Positions 1-10,726 of a DNA stretch of 64,000 bases are shown in pieces. A program made the translations under genes and the position numbers. Origin of the DNA: Ornithodoros turicata (Eukaryota > Arthropoda > Arachnida > Ixodida > Argasidae). The stretch spans positions 244,159 through 308,158 of the forward strand of contig NW_026999455.1 of assembly GCF_037126465.1 (NCBI RefSeq), in the 5' to 3' direction. Within the stretch, counting starts at the first letter, position 1; every line of letters starts with the position of its first letter. Under the pieces are notes generated by a model that was not told where the DNA came from, made no database searches, and was given only the letters and a program-made list of their open reading frames with translations.

Positions 1-92
1 TGAAATCGAGGACCTACAGACGAGACGCCCCATCTCTTCTTCATCGGCCGTTTTGCTATTGAACCCGTATATCGACGAGAATTCATTACTCC
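1..92 (+). repeat. Direct duplicate of a BEL/Pao pol segment
   Basis: These 92 bases match 3,298-3,389 in the same orientation, with no difference that I could find. In the main copy this is the linker between RNase H and integrase of the BEL/Pao pol gene. The match breaks off at base 93, where a short palindromic linker begins. The left side is cut by the window edge, so this may be the end of a second, upstream BEL copy or part of a local rearrangement. Confidence 0.85.
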
Positions 93-135
93 TGCATACT
101 GCTGTATGCAGGACTTTGTTGTATGCTTTGTTGTA

Positions 136-840
136 GCGCCAAGCTTGGTGTGTCGGGGGGTGCATGGGTTGGTCCGAAGGAACTGCTTCCTTCCACATTG
201 CCTGAAACAAGAGCCTCGCGGTGACCGTAAAGGGAAGGAGCAAACCCAAAGGATCGTACAGTCTAGAAAAGGTCCTGAGCACCGTGCGCTTCGTGGGCTC
301 ATGTTTCTGCGCGAATTCGTGAACCGCGGTGACTGGTGCTAGGATGACGTCCGCCTGTATGTCCCATGGTACACCTAAGATACGAAGCACTGGGTTTGTA
401 CAACCGACGTTATCGTAGGCAGTTTCGTCTGCGAGAAATTTCTGTTGAAGTGCGGTGGAGTTCGCTGCCCATTTTCGGATTTCCATCCCTGCGTCCCGCA
501 GGACAGCTCTGGTCTCGGCATATATCGTCTCGGCATCTTGCACGTCGTCGCAGCCAATTACTAGGTCGTCAACATAGAAGCTGGTGCGGAGGCGGGCTGC
601 GGTAGCTGGGTATCGCGAAGCGACCGCGTCGAAGTGATGGTGCAGAGTTGCCGCGAGTAGGAAGGGGCTGGACGATGCTCCGAACTGGACCCTGGTCATC
701 CTCCACTCCTGAGTCGCAGGATAAGGGTGGGATGATGACGGTAGCTCCTGGATCCACAGAAAGCGGAGGGCGTCTCGGTCCTCTGGTCGGATCTGAATTT
801 GAAGATATGCCTTGCGAATGTCGGCGGTCAAGACAATGGG
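136..840 (-). pseudogene. Inverted partial copy of BEL/Pao reverse transcriptase
   Basis: This segment is the reverse complement of about 1,773-2,475, with only scattered differences. It carries the reverse-transcriptase palm and connection region of the BEL/Pao pol gene on the minus strand, without start, protease or integrase. One informative difference is that the TGA codon interrupting the main copy at 1,874-1,876 is not present here, so this copy preserves an older state at that position. It is separated from the main copy by about 930 bases, making an inverted repeat with ~700-bp arms. Confidence 0.9.
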
Positions 841-1000
841 CACGTCTTGACCGCCGGGACATATTGCTCCGCTGCGTATGCTCGTATCCCCTCCCCCCTG
901 CACGCACCGGTACTGCACAGTACTCCATGCAAGCATGCTACCCGTGCATACCCAGGTGCATACAGCATACAGCAGTATGCATGCTGTATGCACAGGACCA
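841..1000. other. Rearrangement spacer with a short palindrome
   Basis: This joins the inverted BEL fragment to the direct copy. It has no recognisable coding content. Around 953-990 it contains short dyads built from GCATACAGCA / TGCTGTATGC. A related dyad sits at the other breakpoint, at about 93-115. Matching palindromes at both junctions suggest they took part in the rearrangement. Confidence 0.5.
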
Positions 1001-4000
1001 CCTGTGGATGCCCGGATCTTGCAAATGCTACACGATCGTGGTCTCTCTCCGGTCACAACGACTTGTCTATCGCAGAACGTCGACGTGCTGATAGGCGCGG
1101 ACTACTACTGGCGATTTGTGTCTGGCAGAATAGAGCGCCTTCCCAACAATATCACAGCCGTCGAAACGGTATTTGGGTGGATCGTCCAAGGTGTTGCCCC
1201 ACTGCGTTCCTCGCTACCAGACTATCCCGCCACCACGTCACTTTTGTGCTGCACGAACGACGCGCCCGAGCATGAGCTGACCAACCTGTGGCGACTAGAT
1301 GCATTAGGTATCACGGATTCTGACGTAGCTTCTCCCACCAGAGCGGCAGACCTCCAAATGTTTCAAGAGAACATCAAGTGGCAGACAGATCGGTACGAGG
1401 TTCCCCTCATGATCCAGGCGCCTAGGCTACCACCAGAGGCACACAATCGGGTAACCGCCGAGACGAGACTCAACGCTCAACTCCGGCGGTTCCGAATGGC
1501 ACCCGACGTTCTCAAGCAGTACGACGCCACAATGCGCGAATACTTCGTCGAAGGGCATGCCGAACCAGTGTCTGGCCCAGACCCAACCAGGAACGTATAC
1601 TACCTGCCCCACCATGCCGTTATACGTATGGAGGCCGTCACGACCAAGGTCCGCATAGTCTTCGACGCCTCGTCCCATGTTCCCGGCCAACCGTCTCTTA
1701 ATGAGGTTCTGTCGAAGGGTCCCAACTTAAACAGCAACCTCCTCCATCTCCTCATCACGTTTCGGTCTTCTCCCATTGTCTTGACCGCCGACATTCGCAA
1801 GGCGTATCTTCAAATTCAGATCCGACCAGAGGACCGAGACGCCCTCCGCTTTCTGTGGATCCAGGAGCTACCATGATCATCCAACCCTTATCCTGCGACT
1901 CAGGAGTGGAGGATGACCAGGGTCCCGTTCGGAGCATCGTCCAGCCCCTTCCTACTCGCGGCAACTCTGCACCATCACTTCGACGCGGTCGCTTCGCGAT
2001 ACCCAGCCACCGCAGCCCGCCTCCGCACCAGCTTCTATGTTGACGACCTAGTAATTGGCTGCGACGACGTGCAAGATGCCGAGACGATATATGCCGAGAC
2101 CAGAGCTGTCCTGCGGGACGCAGGGATGGAAATCCGAAAATGGGCAGCGAACTCCACCGCACTTCAACAGAAATTTCTCGCAGACGAAACTGCCTACGAT
2201 AACGTCGGTTGTACAAACCCAGTGCTTCGTATCTTAGGTGTACCATGGGACAGACAGGCGGACGTCATCCTAGCACCAGTCACCGCGGTTCACGAATTCG
2301 CACAGAAACATGAGCCCACGAAGCGCACGGTGCTCAGGACCTTTTCTAGACTGTACGATCCTGTGGGTTTGCTCCTTCCCTTTACGGTCACCGCGAGGCT
2401 CTTGTTTCAGGCAATGTGGAAGGAAGCAGTTCCTTGGGACCAACCCATGCACCCCCCGACACACCAAGCTTGGCGCGAATGGGTACGCGGCCTTCCCGCG
2501 CTCTCCACAATGCAAGCACCGAGATCTCCCTTCAATCCGGCCGGCACCGTCCCAGACCTTCACATCTTTGCAGACGCAAGCCCGCGGGCCTACGGAGCGG
2601 TTGCATACGTACGCACCCACAAGGCTCCCGGGGGTGTCAGCTCCCACCTGCTCATCGCCAAAGGTCGCATTGCACCACTGAAGACGGTCACTCTTCCGCG
2701 TTTAGAGCTCCTTGGCTGCCTCCTCGCCGCTAGACTGTTCAAGAGCATCTGCGACGTCATACCTGCCCTGCAGTCACGGGTCACGTTGTGGACGGACTCT
2801 CAGATTGCACTGCACTGGATAAAGAATGGGAAGATGACTCAGTCGCAGAATCCTCAGTTTGTCGAGGGGCGCTTACGAGAGATTCGCCAGCTCACGGACC
2901 CGGCTAGATGGTGTCACTGCGACGGGAAAAGCAACCCCGCTGACTTGCTCACGAGGGGAATCGCCGCGACTGAGCTGCTCCACAGCAAGCTGTGGTGGAC
3001 CGGTCCACCCTGGTTATTTGGCAACGTGGATGGTCTCGTCGCGGCCCAAAACACATCTCCGCATTTCCGGATCGAGGAGACCTGTTGCGCCATCGCTGTT
3101 CAGCATCGGGACCCCCTTCTTCAACTCGAAGATCACAGCTCCCTTAACCGCGTGCTCCGTGTGACAGCGTACGTGCTCAGGTACATCAACAACACCCGGA
3201 GACCCCAGTCGAAACACAGTGGCTCACTCTCAGCGGAGGAGCTACACTCAGCAGAGCTGCTCTGGGTCCGTTGGACTCAGTTGGAATCTTTCCCCACTGA
3301 AATCGAGGACCTACAGACGAGACGCCCCATCTCTTCTTCATCGGCCGTTTTGCTATTGAACCCGTATATCGACGAGAATTCATTACTCCGCGTCGGTGGT
3401 CGTCTGAGGTACGCAGACGAAAGCGACAGCGTACGGCATCCCATCCTTCTGCCGTCCAGACACCGATTCACAGAGCTGCTCGTGCTCGACATGCACTGTC
3501 GTCTACACCACACAGGAGTTCAAGACACACTCTGTGAAATTCGCCAGAAGTATTGGATTGTAAGGGGTCGACAGACGGTTCGTCGCGCTCTTCATACGTG
3601 TCTACAATGCAAACGACGACGACTGGATCCGGAAACAGCACCTGTCGCTCCTCTCCCGCGGGAAAGGATCACACCCACGAGTCCCTTCGACGTAGTAGGG
3701 GTGGATTTTGCTGGACCGCTCTATGCATTTGACAATAACAAACAGCGGAAGGCGTACATCGTCCTTTTCTCATGTGGCGTTACCCGCGCGATCCACCTCG
3801 AATTGGCGACCGGGATGTCCACTCAACACTTCCTCGGCGCATTTATGCGTTTTGCGTCCCGACGCGGGGTCCCGTCACTGATCATGTCAGACAACGCTCG
3901 CACCTTCCATCAGACGTCACGGATTCTCTCCACTGCGTCCTCAGAAGTGCAAGATTTTGCCGCCAGGAATCGCATCAAATGGAGGTTTATTGTCGAGAGA

Positions 4001-4630
4001 GCACCCTGGTGGGGCGGATGGTGGGAGAGGATGGTCAGATGCGTGAAAGACTCCCTCAGGCGTTGCTTAGGAAGGCGCCATTTGACGTATGAAGATCTTA
4101 CAACGGCCTTATGCGAAGTAGAATGCATAGTGAATTGCCGGCCGCTGACGTATGTGGATTCCGATCCCGCCGCCCTGCACCCTTTGACTCCTGCAGACTT
4201 CCTCGTAGGGAAGCGCTTGACTGCCACCCCAACACCGGGCGAAGTTGCACAGCCGTTGGACGCTGGGAGACTCAAGCACTACCTGAAAGCACAGGATAGT
4301 CTTCGCCAGCAGTTCTGGAGCAGGTGGCGCAAGGAATACCTCTTCCAGCTGAGATCCGCGCATATGGCGAGACGGGACCCGGAGAGTCAACTGAGGGTCG
4401 GAGACGTGGTCATCATCCACGAAAGAGGACCGCCGCTACTCTGGAAGCTCGGCCGCGTAACTCAGACCATTCCCGGACGCGACGGTGTCGTTCGTGCCTG
4501 TGCGGTCATGCTGGCCAACAAGACCATTCTTCACCGTCCCGTGCAGTTGCTGCACCGCTTGGAAGGGGATATCGCACCACCCGTGGCCCGGGAGGATGTG
4601 GAAGAAAGAGGAGGAGGAGAGGGCTCTTAG
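878..4630 (+). pseudogene. pol: BEL/Pao retrotransposon pol polyprotein, 5' truncated, one nonsense codon
   Basis: This would encode the polyprotein that copies and integrates a BEL/Pao LTR retrotransposon. In order I see a remnant of the Pao-type protease region (about 1,000-1,230, with the DVLIGADYYW signature), reverse transcriptase (about 1,380-2,250, active-site YVDD at 2,036-2,047), RNase H (about 2,550-2,960, with FADAS and WTDSQ motifs), the integrase HHCC zinc domain (about 3,490-3,620) and the integrase core. The core keeps all three acidic residues: D in VGVDFAGP, D in MSDNARTF and E in WWERMVR. The gag gene and the protease start are missing and are replaced by rearranged sequence. 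A TGA at 1,874-1,876 splits the frame without a frameshift. The 2.7-kb stretch after that stop is open, so the decay is recent. Family assignment is firm; activity is not expected. Confidence 0.92.
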
Positions 4631-4676
4631 GCTCAGCTGTGGACGAAGACGAGGAGCGCGAGAGAGAGGAATAAAG
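4598..4676 (+). promoter_or_regulatory. Polypurine tract and AATAAA signal 3' of BEL pol
   Basis: A purine run (about 4,601-4,624) overlaps the end of the pol frame, where the plus-strand primer of an LTR retrotransposon is expected. An AATAAA polyadenylation signal follows at about 4,671. A short 3' LTR could start near TGTGGACG (about 4,635), but only one copy lies in the window, so LTR limits cannot be proved. Confidence 0.45.
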
Positions 4677-4736
4677 GTTCAGTTTGTAGAAGGCATCAGA
4701 ACTGTCGGTCACGAATTCTTGGGTCCGATTCGAAAC

Positions 4737-4838
4737 ACCCCCTTGCCGGGGAACAAGTCAACAGACGACACAACACACAGGCACAGTTCTGTGCCTGTGT
4801 GTTGTGTCGTCTGTTGACTTGTTCCCCGGCACGGGGGT
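4737..4838. repeat. 102-bp near-perfect palindrome
   Basis: The two arms are complementary over about 50 bases each, with a 2-base centre (TT at 4,787-4,788). The inner 42 bases of each arm (starting GCCGGGGAACAAG) pair without any mismatch. The only mismatch that I see is near the outer edge. No coding or transposon motif is visible inside. A transcript would form a very stable hairpin. Confidence 0.95.
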
Positions 4839-4844
4839 CTTATC

Positions 4845-5041
4845 GCTTTTAAAGTATAGGCTCTCGCCTTCCAGTTTGTCAAAATGACTTGGACCGTGGC
4901 CAAATCCGGTCCACCAACGCTGTGCCCTGAAACCACTTTTAGAGCTTCTGGCCACCGTATAGGACAATACAGTCAGCAATGGGGTAGAGTATCGTCGCTC
5001 GCCGATGAAACTCTTGATGAAACTTGTTGTTTGTTGTTTGC
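4845..5041 (+). repeat. LINE 3'-tail-like fragment
   Basis: It ends in AGCAATGGGGTAGAGTATCG, then GATGAAACTC and a TTG-rich tail. The same 3' signature ends the I-like LINE copies at about 26,200 and 47,620, and a related tail lies at 18,276-18,362. No LINE coding sequence precedes it here, so it is a severely truncated LINE copy or a SINE using the same tail. Confidence 0.55.
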
Positions 5042-5615
5042 GAGAATACACTCAAAAGCTGATCATTACGTAGAGTTTAACGATAATTGGCTTGACTAAA
5101 GTTGTAACCAATTCCACGCGTTGCGAACCCGAACGACACAAAAACTTTTGAGAATTCCGGCCTCTTCTGGGACAGGGCAGAAACGCGCCATGGCCAATCC
5201 TTTGGAGCCATGGAGGAAGGAAACACAGGTGCGGCCCTTCCAAGTGTTTGCCATGGGGACCAGCGTGCCAGCTTCGCATTGCATTCTGGGATGCTCCTGT
5301 CTACCATGTGATCGCTCACCTGACCTCAAGAGCATGCGCAGGCCGGCTCCCTAACCAGACGACGGGAGTCATGAATGCAGCTCAGATATCTGCATTGTGA
5401 TGGACGCCGCGCGTCCAGTTTTATTTGTCTATGTTCGGAGGTTTACTCTTGGTTTACCCTTCTGTTACAAGACCGGTCAGGATCAGCAGGACAAGCATGC
5501 AGGACTACAAACCTCATTCGTGGCAGCGACGTTTGGGTGGCAGCGACGTGGCAGCGACGTTCGGGCGTGGCCACGCTTTGTGTTTGTTGCTCAAGTGGTA
5601 AAGCATGCCAGTAAT
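5042..5615. other. Unassigned sequence
   Basis: No gene or known element was recognised. Around 5,519-5,565 there are three close copies of GTGGCAGCGACGT, a small imperfect tandem repeat. Short open frames on both strands show no family motif. Confidence 0.4.
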
Positions 5616-5623
5616 CAAATTTG

Positions 5624-6845
5624 CAGAGTTCGAGGTAACTCGTTACAAGTAACTCGTTACTGTAACTAAGTTCCTTTTTTTTTGGTAACTTGTAACTTAA
5701 CTCGGTACTTTTGCGCCGTGGTAACTTTCACAGGAACTCGTTCCTTTTTTTGATAACTTTGCCCAAGTAACTTAAGTTAAGTTCCTAGTTACTTTTAACT
5801 CGCTTTTCACTGACGTCCACACATTTTCTTGCTTTCTCTCCGGTTCCTTCATGGCATATTCCGCTCTAAAACGTGATATTCAATGAGTGACAGTATTTTA
5901 TTCAGGAAGTAAGAACCGCTGCCATCGAAATGAAGCTGAACCATTGAGCGCCCACAGGGGGTGAACCATTGAGCGCCCACCTAAAATCCTTTTTTGGTAG
6001 CGTGTACCTTAACTCGGTACTTTTGCGCCGTGGTAACTTTCAGAGGAACTCGTTTCTTTTTCAGTTAGTTAGCTTTGCAAAAGTAACTTAAGTACCAAGT
6101 TACGTTTAACTCGCTTTTCACTCAGGTCCACATGTTTTCATGTTTTCTCTCCAGTTCCTTCATGGCACTTTTTGCCGTAAAACGTGATATTCAATCAATG
6201 ACAGTATTTTATTCAGGAAATAAGAACCGCTGCCATTGAAATTAAGCTGAACCATTGTGAGCCCACAGGGGGAGTAAGATGCAAAGCGTTCGAATAGACC
6301 TCTACCAGAGAAACGTCATCATGACATTGGTAGACAGACTGAAAGCGAAACAAAGCGGAACGACGGCTGGGTTCCACGAACGGACACTTGTTCGCTGTCT
6401 CCCATTGAAATAAAAGTAGGACCGAGGGTCGCGTCCATTGAAGGGATCATGTCGTAGTGCCCTCCAGACCGTGGCTTTTGGGCGCGACCTTGTTCACCTC
6501 TAACTTCGAGCGTAGTTCAGTTGTACCAAATTTTGGCGCTGTCGAACACTATGACGTCATTTATTTACAAACAGGGAGAGGTCTATTATTGGGCATAAAG
6601 GAAAACAATCTAAGCGTGTTGCACTCCTCCGCAGGCAACTCAACTCAACTCACGCGCGCTGCACCTGCGTAATGCTATTTTGTGTCCGAAGTAACTTGGA
6701 AGTAACTCGTTCTTTTTTTTAAGTAACTCAGTAACTGCGAGTTACATTTCATGCTGAAGAACTTCCTTATTAACTTAGTTACATTTTGCACGCGGTAACT
6801 TAACTTGTAACGAGTTCTTTTTGACGTGTAACTTCTCAATCTATG
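5624..6845. mobile_element. Non-autonomous hAT-like element with 8-bp target duplication
   Basis: The element begins CAGAGTTCGAGGTAAC and ends in a degenerate inverted counterpart (GTTACTTCTC...CTATG read inward from the other strand gives CATAGATTGAG). It is flanked on both sides by CAAATTTG (5,616-5,623 and 6,846-6,853), an 8-bp target duplication as expected for hAT. The subterminal parts are rich in GTAAC/GTTAC repeats (GTAACTCGTTAC). The interior holds two ~270-bp near-duplicates (about 5,690-5,955 and 6,000-6,265), which share the segment starting TTAACTCGGTACTTTTGCGC. No transposase is encoded. Confidence 0.8.
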
Positions 6846-6853
6846 CAAATTTG

Positions 6854-8146
6854 TACAACCATGAAGGAAATCAGTTGAATCCGCTTGCACCAGCTTGCAA
6901 ACAAAGGATTCAAGATGACTCTCTCACAGACAGGAGTACGAAACAACCGATCAAGTACGTACTTACGAATGAAACGTCATTCCCGTGACAGAGCTGCTTT
7001 CTGTTGAACGACAGCCGCCACCGCGGTAAGAACACGTTACCAAAACGTTGCTTCCGCAATAGTGCTCAAAATGAGTAAATGACTTTGGAAAAGCACGGAA
7101 AGCAGCTCGAGCTTCAAAGCGTTGCTAAACCGAAACGTTACAGAGGATCACGTGGTGGACAGGAAGTAATGGCGGTTTTGAAAGGAGCGACCTCCAGAGG
7201 GGTCCCATGGAAATCTGTTCGAAACAGCCGCTCCTGTGTTTCCTTCCTCCATGTTTGGAGCACTATCATCGGCGACAAGAGTCAGAATACCACTACGTCA
7301 TTGACGACGTAAATTGTGCAACCGCTCTTCGTTCCCGCAACACTGTTCAGCCGACGTAGAGTTAGGCCGAATGATATAGTCAACTAAAAAACTATTGTAT
7401 ATGGTAACAGTCGTCGCTGTAGAAAGCACGGTGACCTCGGTCTTCTGATCAGAGTTTCCGATTGCAATGAAATATGAGTAATGTTTAGCACATCATAAGG
7501 ACACTAAAACGTATAGCGCACAATGTTCGCATTGGCTGCCGTTTAGGGACGTCGGTGTATTTTTTTAACGGGAAGCCACGTAGATTCGACACGTCATTGA
7601 CACCACGTGCTTTCTTGGAGTTGGAGTTGGACGGACCAAAAATAATACGGAGAGGTTGAACTGGTCACCTGACGTGCTTTCTTCTTTGCGCCATCGTTCG
7701 AAAGTACATAGGTGACGGTACGGTAATGGTTCCCAGACACTCACCAAGCAAGAAGGAATCGTCACTGCGCATTGCGTAAAGCACTGCGCTGTGACGACTT
7801 CCTTGATAGTCCAATGCGATGTCCTCTTCTGAAACGGCCTAATAAAGCCTTATCTTATCGCACATTACGTGCACCACAAGAAAGCAGCTGTTTTCGTGAT
7901 TGAAATATGGCAGTCTTCGGGAGATCCAGATAGCGGCAGGATTCCAACCAACTCCTCTTCATTGCTTGTCACGTGAGCTTCCCATTATGCCACACTGGCA
8001 CCACTTCCCAGGGTATTGCATATTTCTCATGGCTCCAGCGTTGCTTCCGTGCATGTCTTAGGCTACTGTCATTGGTTTTGTGATATTTCCGCTTTTGTTG
8101 AACATTCCCCCCAGTCGTATTGCCTTTGTTTAATGAGGTTTTACTA
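6854..8146. other. Intergenic stretch, nothing recognised
   Basis: No coding region, inverted-repeat element or RNA gene was identified. Short open frames are not supported by motifs. AATAAAGCC occurs at about 7,840 but has no matching gene. Confidence 0.4.
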
Positions 8147-8148
8147 TA

Positions 8149-8358
8149 CAGGGTGTTTGCACTAACGCGTCGAGAAATTGTCTTTAAAGGGGGCGATAGT
8201 ATAAAAGCAAGCGGTGCTTTTCGCTACTTGAGTAAGAAAAAGGTACTGCTTCACTGGTAGCACCTGTTTCTTAGTCAGGTAGCTGAAAACTAGCGGTCAT
8301 TTCTCTTTTATCGCTCGCCTTAAATTAAGTTTCTGCACACGTTAGAGCAAATACCCTG
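8149..8358. mobile_element. 210-bp MITE with TA target duplication
   Basis: The ends are CAGGGTGTTTGC and its inverted counterpart (…GAGCAAATACCCTG), and the imperfect terminal inverted repeats run for about 60 bases. The dinucleotide TA borders both ends (8,147-8,148 and 8,359-8,360), as in Tc1/mariner-type elements. There is no coding capacity. Confidence 0.75.
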
Positions 8359-8360
8359 TA

Positions 8361-8725
8361 CAACCAAATTAGGCTTTCTAGAGCTTATTGTGGCCTAGAC
8401 AGGACGTCCCTCCAGCTCGCAAACACGTACCTCAAGTTCCTGGGCGATACAGAGGAACACTCCGTGGCTGATATACCAGCTGATACCGTAGCGTATATAT
8501 GAGTAGCATTGCGTATAAAGGATATAGCGTATACTGATGGCTGATATAACCACACTTCAAGGAATCCTTTCAAGCCGACGAGACAGACATTAACACTCTT
8601 ACACTAACACATTTCACCTCAGCACGGTTAACTTCTTCCCTCACGGGCTCAAGGAACCAATTCTTCGAATCCAGCATTTCTTCCTCCATGATGAACAACG
8701 CAAGAACGACGCGGACGGACAGGGG
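8361..8725. other. Non-coding, 3' side of the receptor gene
   Basis: This lies just downstream of the minus-strand receptor stop. Imperfect repeats of GCTGATATA / GCGTATA occur at about 8,470-8,550. I saw no clear polyadenylation signal on the minus strand. A transcript 3' UTR is expected here but its end cannot be placed. Confidence 0.35.
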
Positions 8726-10513
8726 TTATTCATCCAACACGCCCTTCATTTCCTCGCACTTCTTTCTCCATAGGCCCTGGTGCTTTGCAAGCCAAGTTAC
8801 CAGTCTCTCACCGAGGTATGCTAGGAAACTGACGAGTAATCCACCAATGAGTACGACGAAAGCGGGCCTCAAATCAGCCACTGTGAAGGGAGTGACCCCC
8901 TGATCATCTTGATTAGTTGTTTCGCTGTTTCTTTTATAAGAGCTCTTGAAGTCGTCCAAGGACCTTGCCCTCTCGTACAGTCCTGCCTCGAATCCTTGGG
9001 TTATCAATTTCTTGAGGGCTTCCCTGTAAGGTGACCCGAAGTGTACGATAGGTCCAGAAGGCTTCTCACCGTCAATGATCTCTTGAAAGCCGAAAGTATC
9101 ATTTGGGAGAACCTCTATGCACTCGTTCAAGTCCTCAACGTTTGCTATATAAACTAGAGGTCCTCCAAGAGGGACATAATAGCAGTCGCATCGTGGTGTG
9201 AAGGCAAGATCCACGCCTGTGAAAAGCATCCTTCGCCAGATATGGGGTGTGCGGTAAATGCATAAACACACCCTCCTGTTACTGTTGTGTCGTAACAGTG
9301 ATGCCATGTCATAAATTCCATCTTCTAGTGGGACACTTCGGAGTAGAGACGTTAGAGATCCCTTGTAGACAGTGGACAGCGTCAGCACAAAGAACAGCCA
9401 CGACACAAGGATAATTCGAATAGAAGTCAATCTCTGATGATCAGATGCCAGCAGCCCCGGACTGGCCGTCGAAAAAAGTGACGTTGTGTAGAAGGCCGAC
9501 AATCTGTAAAAGGTGGGTGATCTTCCAGTGGCTGTTTTAAAGACGAGGAATGTCATGGTAGAACAAAACAGCACCGAACAAAATACGCACATCCAGACGA
9601 TGTAGCTAAATGGCAAGAGAATGACCGTTTCTTTTGCCTGTGGCTTCCGAGCCTTTCCGAAGAGTACGAAATGAGTAGGTCCCCAGTACGCGGTATTGGT
9701 GCTAAATGTCCGGTAATATTTGTCGTACGGGTCCAGTAATACGTCCGCTGCATTTAACAGAAAATTATAGAACTGCAACACATCCGCTATATGTGACGCG
9801 GTGAAGTTTTCTGGATTCAGTCTTGTCTCTGGGAGGGTTGCATGTTGATCGACGCTGCAGTTCTTGTGACGGAGGTGTTCAAAGAAAGTAATAGGGTTTG
9901 TGTATCCGCATACAGGGCCATGGACGCAGTCGACTCGAAGTGTCCTTCCATTGAGTTCTACTGAGGTAGGCTCAGTATGTTTCTTCGCAAATTCAGCCTT
10001 CGGCAGGTGTGACAAACGATACATAAAAAACCAATCCGGAGTAAAATCTGGTGCTAGGAACGCTGTACTATTGATTAGAAATATGTGCGAAAATGTTCCT
10101 ATGAAGATGGGAGTGTGAAAATATCCGCTCGATACGACGTTGTCCGCGTACAGAGTAATTGACGGCGTGTGTGGCCCTTTCGATCTGAAACCCTTCATTT
10201 GTAGCCTCCTGAAATCGTCTAAACTACAAACCACTTTTAGTGCTCGCGAAACCTTGTACCGGAAATAGTCACTCTTGAAGTGGTCCTGGACAGTGATGAC
10301 GATCTGGTGACGAAGGGATTGCGTGAGACGGGAGAAGACCCAGTTGTGCTGAGCTGCGCATTTGGGAGTCATTAAGATCCCGAGGCTGCGGCCGCCGAAA
10401 TGATTGTTCATGTAGTCGATGAAACTGACAGATGTAGTGAACTTCTCCCATGGCTCTTGCGAGAGAATAACTTGCAACATCACCGCAAAGGTAACGAATG
10501 CAAACGAACGCAT
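8726..10513 (-). CDS. Ionotropic receptor (iGluR-like ligand-gated channel), intronless
   Basis: This is a divergent ionotropic glutamate receptor-like channel of the chemosensory IR type. I start it at the ATG at 10,513, because the next residues (RSFAFVTFAVMLQVILSQ) form a signal peptide; the frame is open further upstream but without a better ATG. The product is about 595 residues. In order: signal peptide, a divergent N-terminal ligand-binding S1 half, TM1 (about 9,625-9,540), the pore segment, TM3 ending in VYKGSLTSLL (the iGluR/IR SYTANL-like position), the S2 half, then TM4 near the C terminus (about 8,880-8,805). It has no introns, stops or frameshifts, so it is probably functional. 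Tuned chelicerate IRs are often single-exon and expanded. A 155-bp MITE lies about 60 bases upstream of the start, inside the probable promoter. The ligand cannot be predicted. Confidence 0.9.
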   Translation of the reverse strand: MRSFAFVTFAVMLQVILSQEPWEKFTTSVSFIDYMNNHFGGRSLGILMTPKCAAQHNWVFSRLTQSLRHQIVITVQDHFKSDYFRYKVSRALKVVCSLDDFRRLQMKGFRSKGPHTPSITLYADNVVSSGYFHTPIFIGTFSHIFLINSTAFLAPDFTPDWFFMYRLSHLPKAEFAKKHTEPTSVELNGRTLRVDCVHGPVCGYTNPITFFEHLRHKNCSVDQHATLPETRLNPENFTASHIADVLQFYNFLLNAADVLLDPYDKYYRTFSTNTAYWGPTHFVLFGKARKPQAKETVILLPFSYIVWMCVFCSVLFCSTMTFLVFKTATGRSPTFYRLSAFYTTSLFSTASPGLLASDHQRLTSIRIILVSWLFFVLTLSTVYKGSLTSLLRSVPLEDGIYDMASLLRHNSNRRVCLCIYRTPHIWRRMLFTGVDLAFTPRCDCYYVPLGGPLVYIANVEDLNECIEVLPNDTFGFQEIIDGEKPSGPIVHFGSPYREALKKLITQGFEAGLYERARSLDDFKSSYKRNSETTNQDDQGVTPFTVADLRPAFVVLIGGLLVSFLAYLGERLVTWLAKHQGLWRKKCEEMKGVLDE

Positions 10514-10570
10514 TTCGAGACCGTCGTTATTGAGAGAATGTGAAAGGCATTCTGCTGTAACGCTGTCCAA

Positions 10571-10726
10571 GGCCCTATTCTCGTCAAAGTAATCGACCTC
10601 GTTTACTTTGTGTCTTGCCTGTCATTTGTCATCACGCCTTGGTGGTCACGCCTCCTTGACGTAACGACCAATGAGAGGCAATGACGCAAAGTAATCGAGG
10701 TCAATTACTTTGACAAGAATAGGGCC
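10571..10726. mobile_element. 155-bp MITE upstream of the receptor gene
   Basis: Terminal inverted repeats of about 44 bases with a few mismatches start GGCCCTATTCT on the left and give the same on the opposite strand at the right. Both arms contain GTCAAAGTAAT. The middle is about 65 bases. No open frame is credible. Its place immediately 5' of the receptor start could affect transcription. Confidence 0.8.

Noticed and set aside
366..605. Independent plus-strand genes in the inverted BEL piece
   Set aside because: The same frames appear on the other strand at 1,755-2,246; they are antisense shadows of reverse transcriptase.
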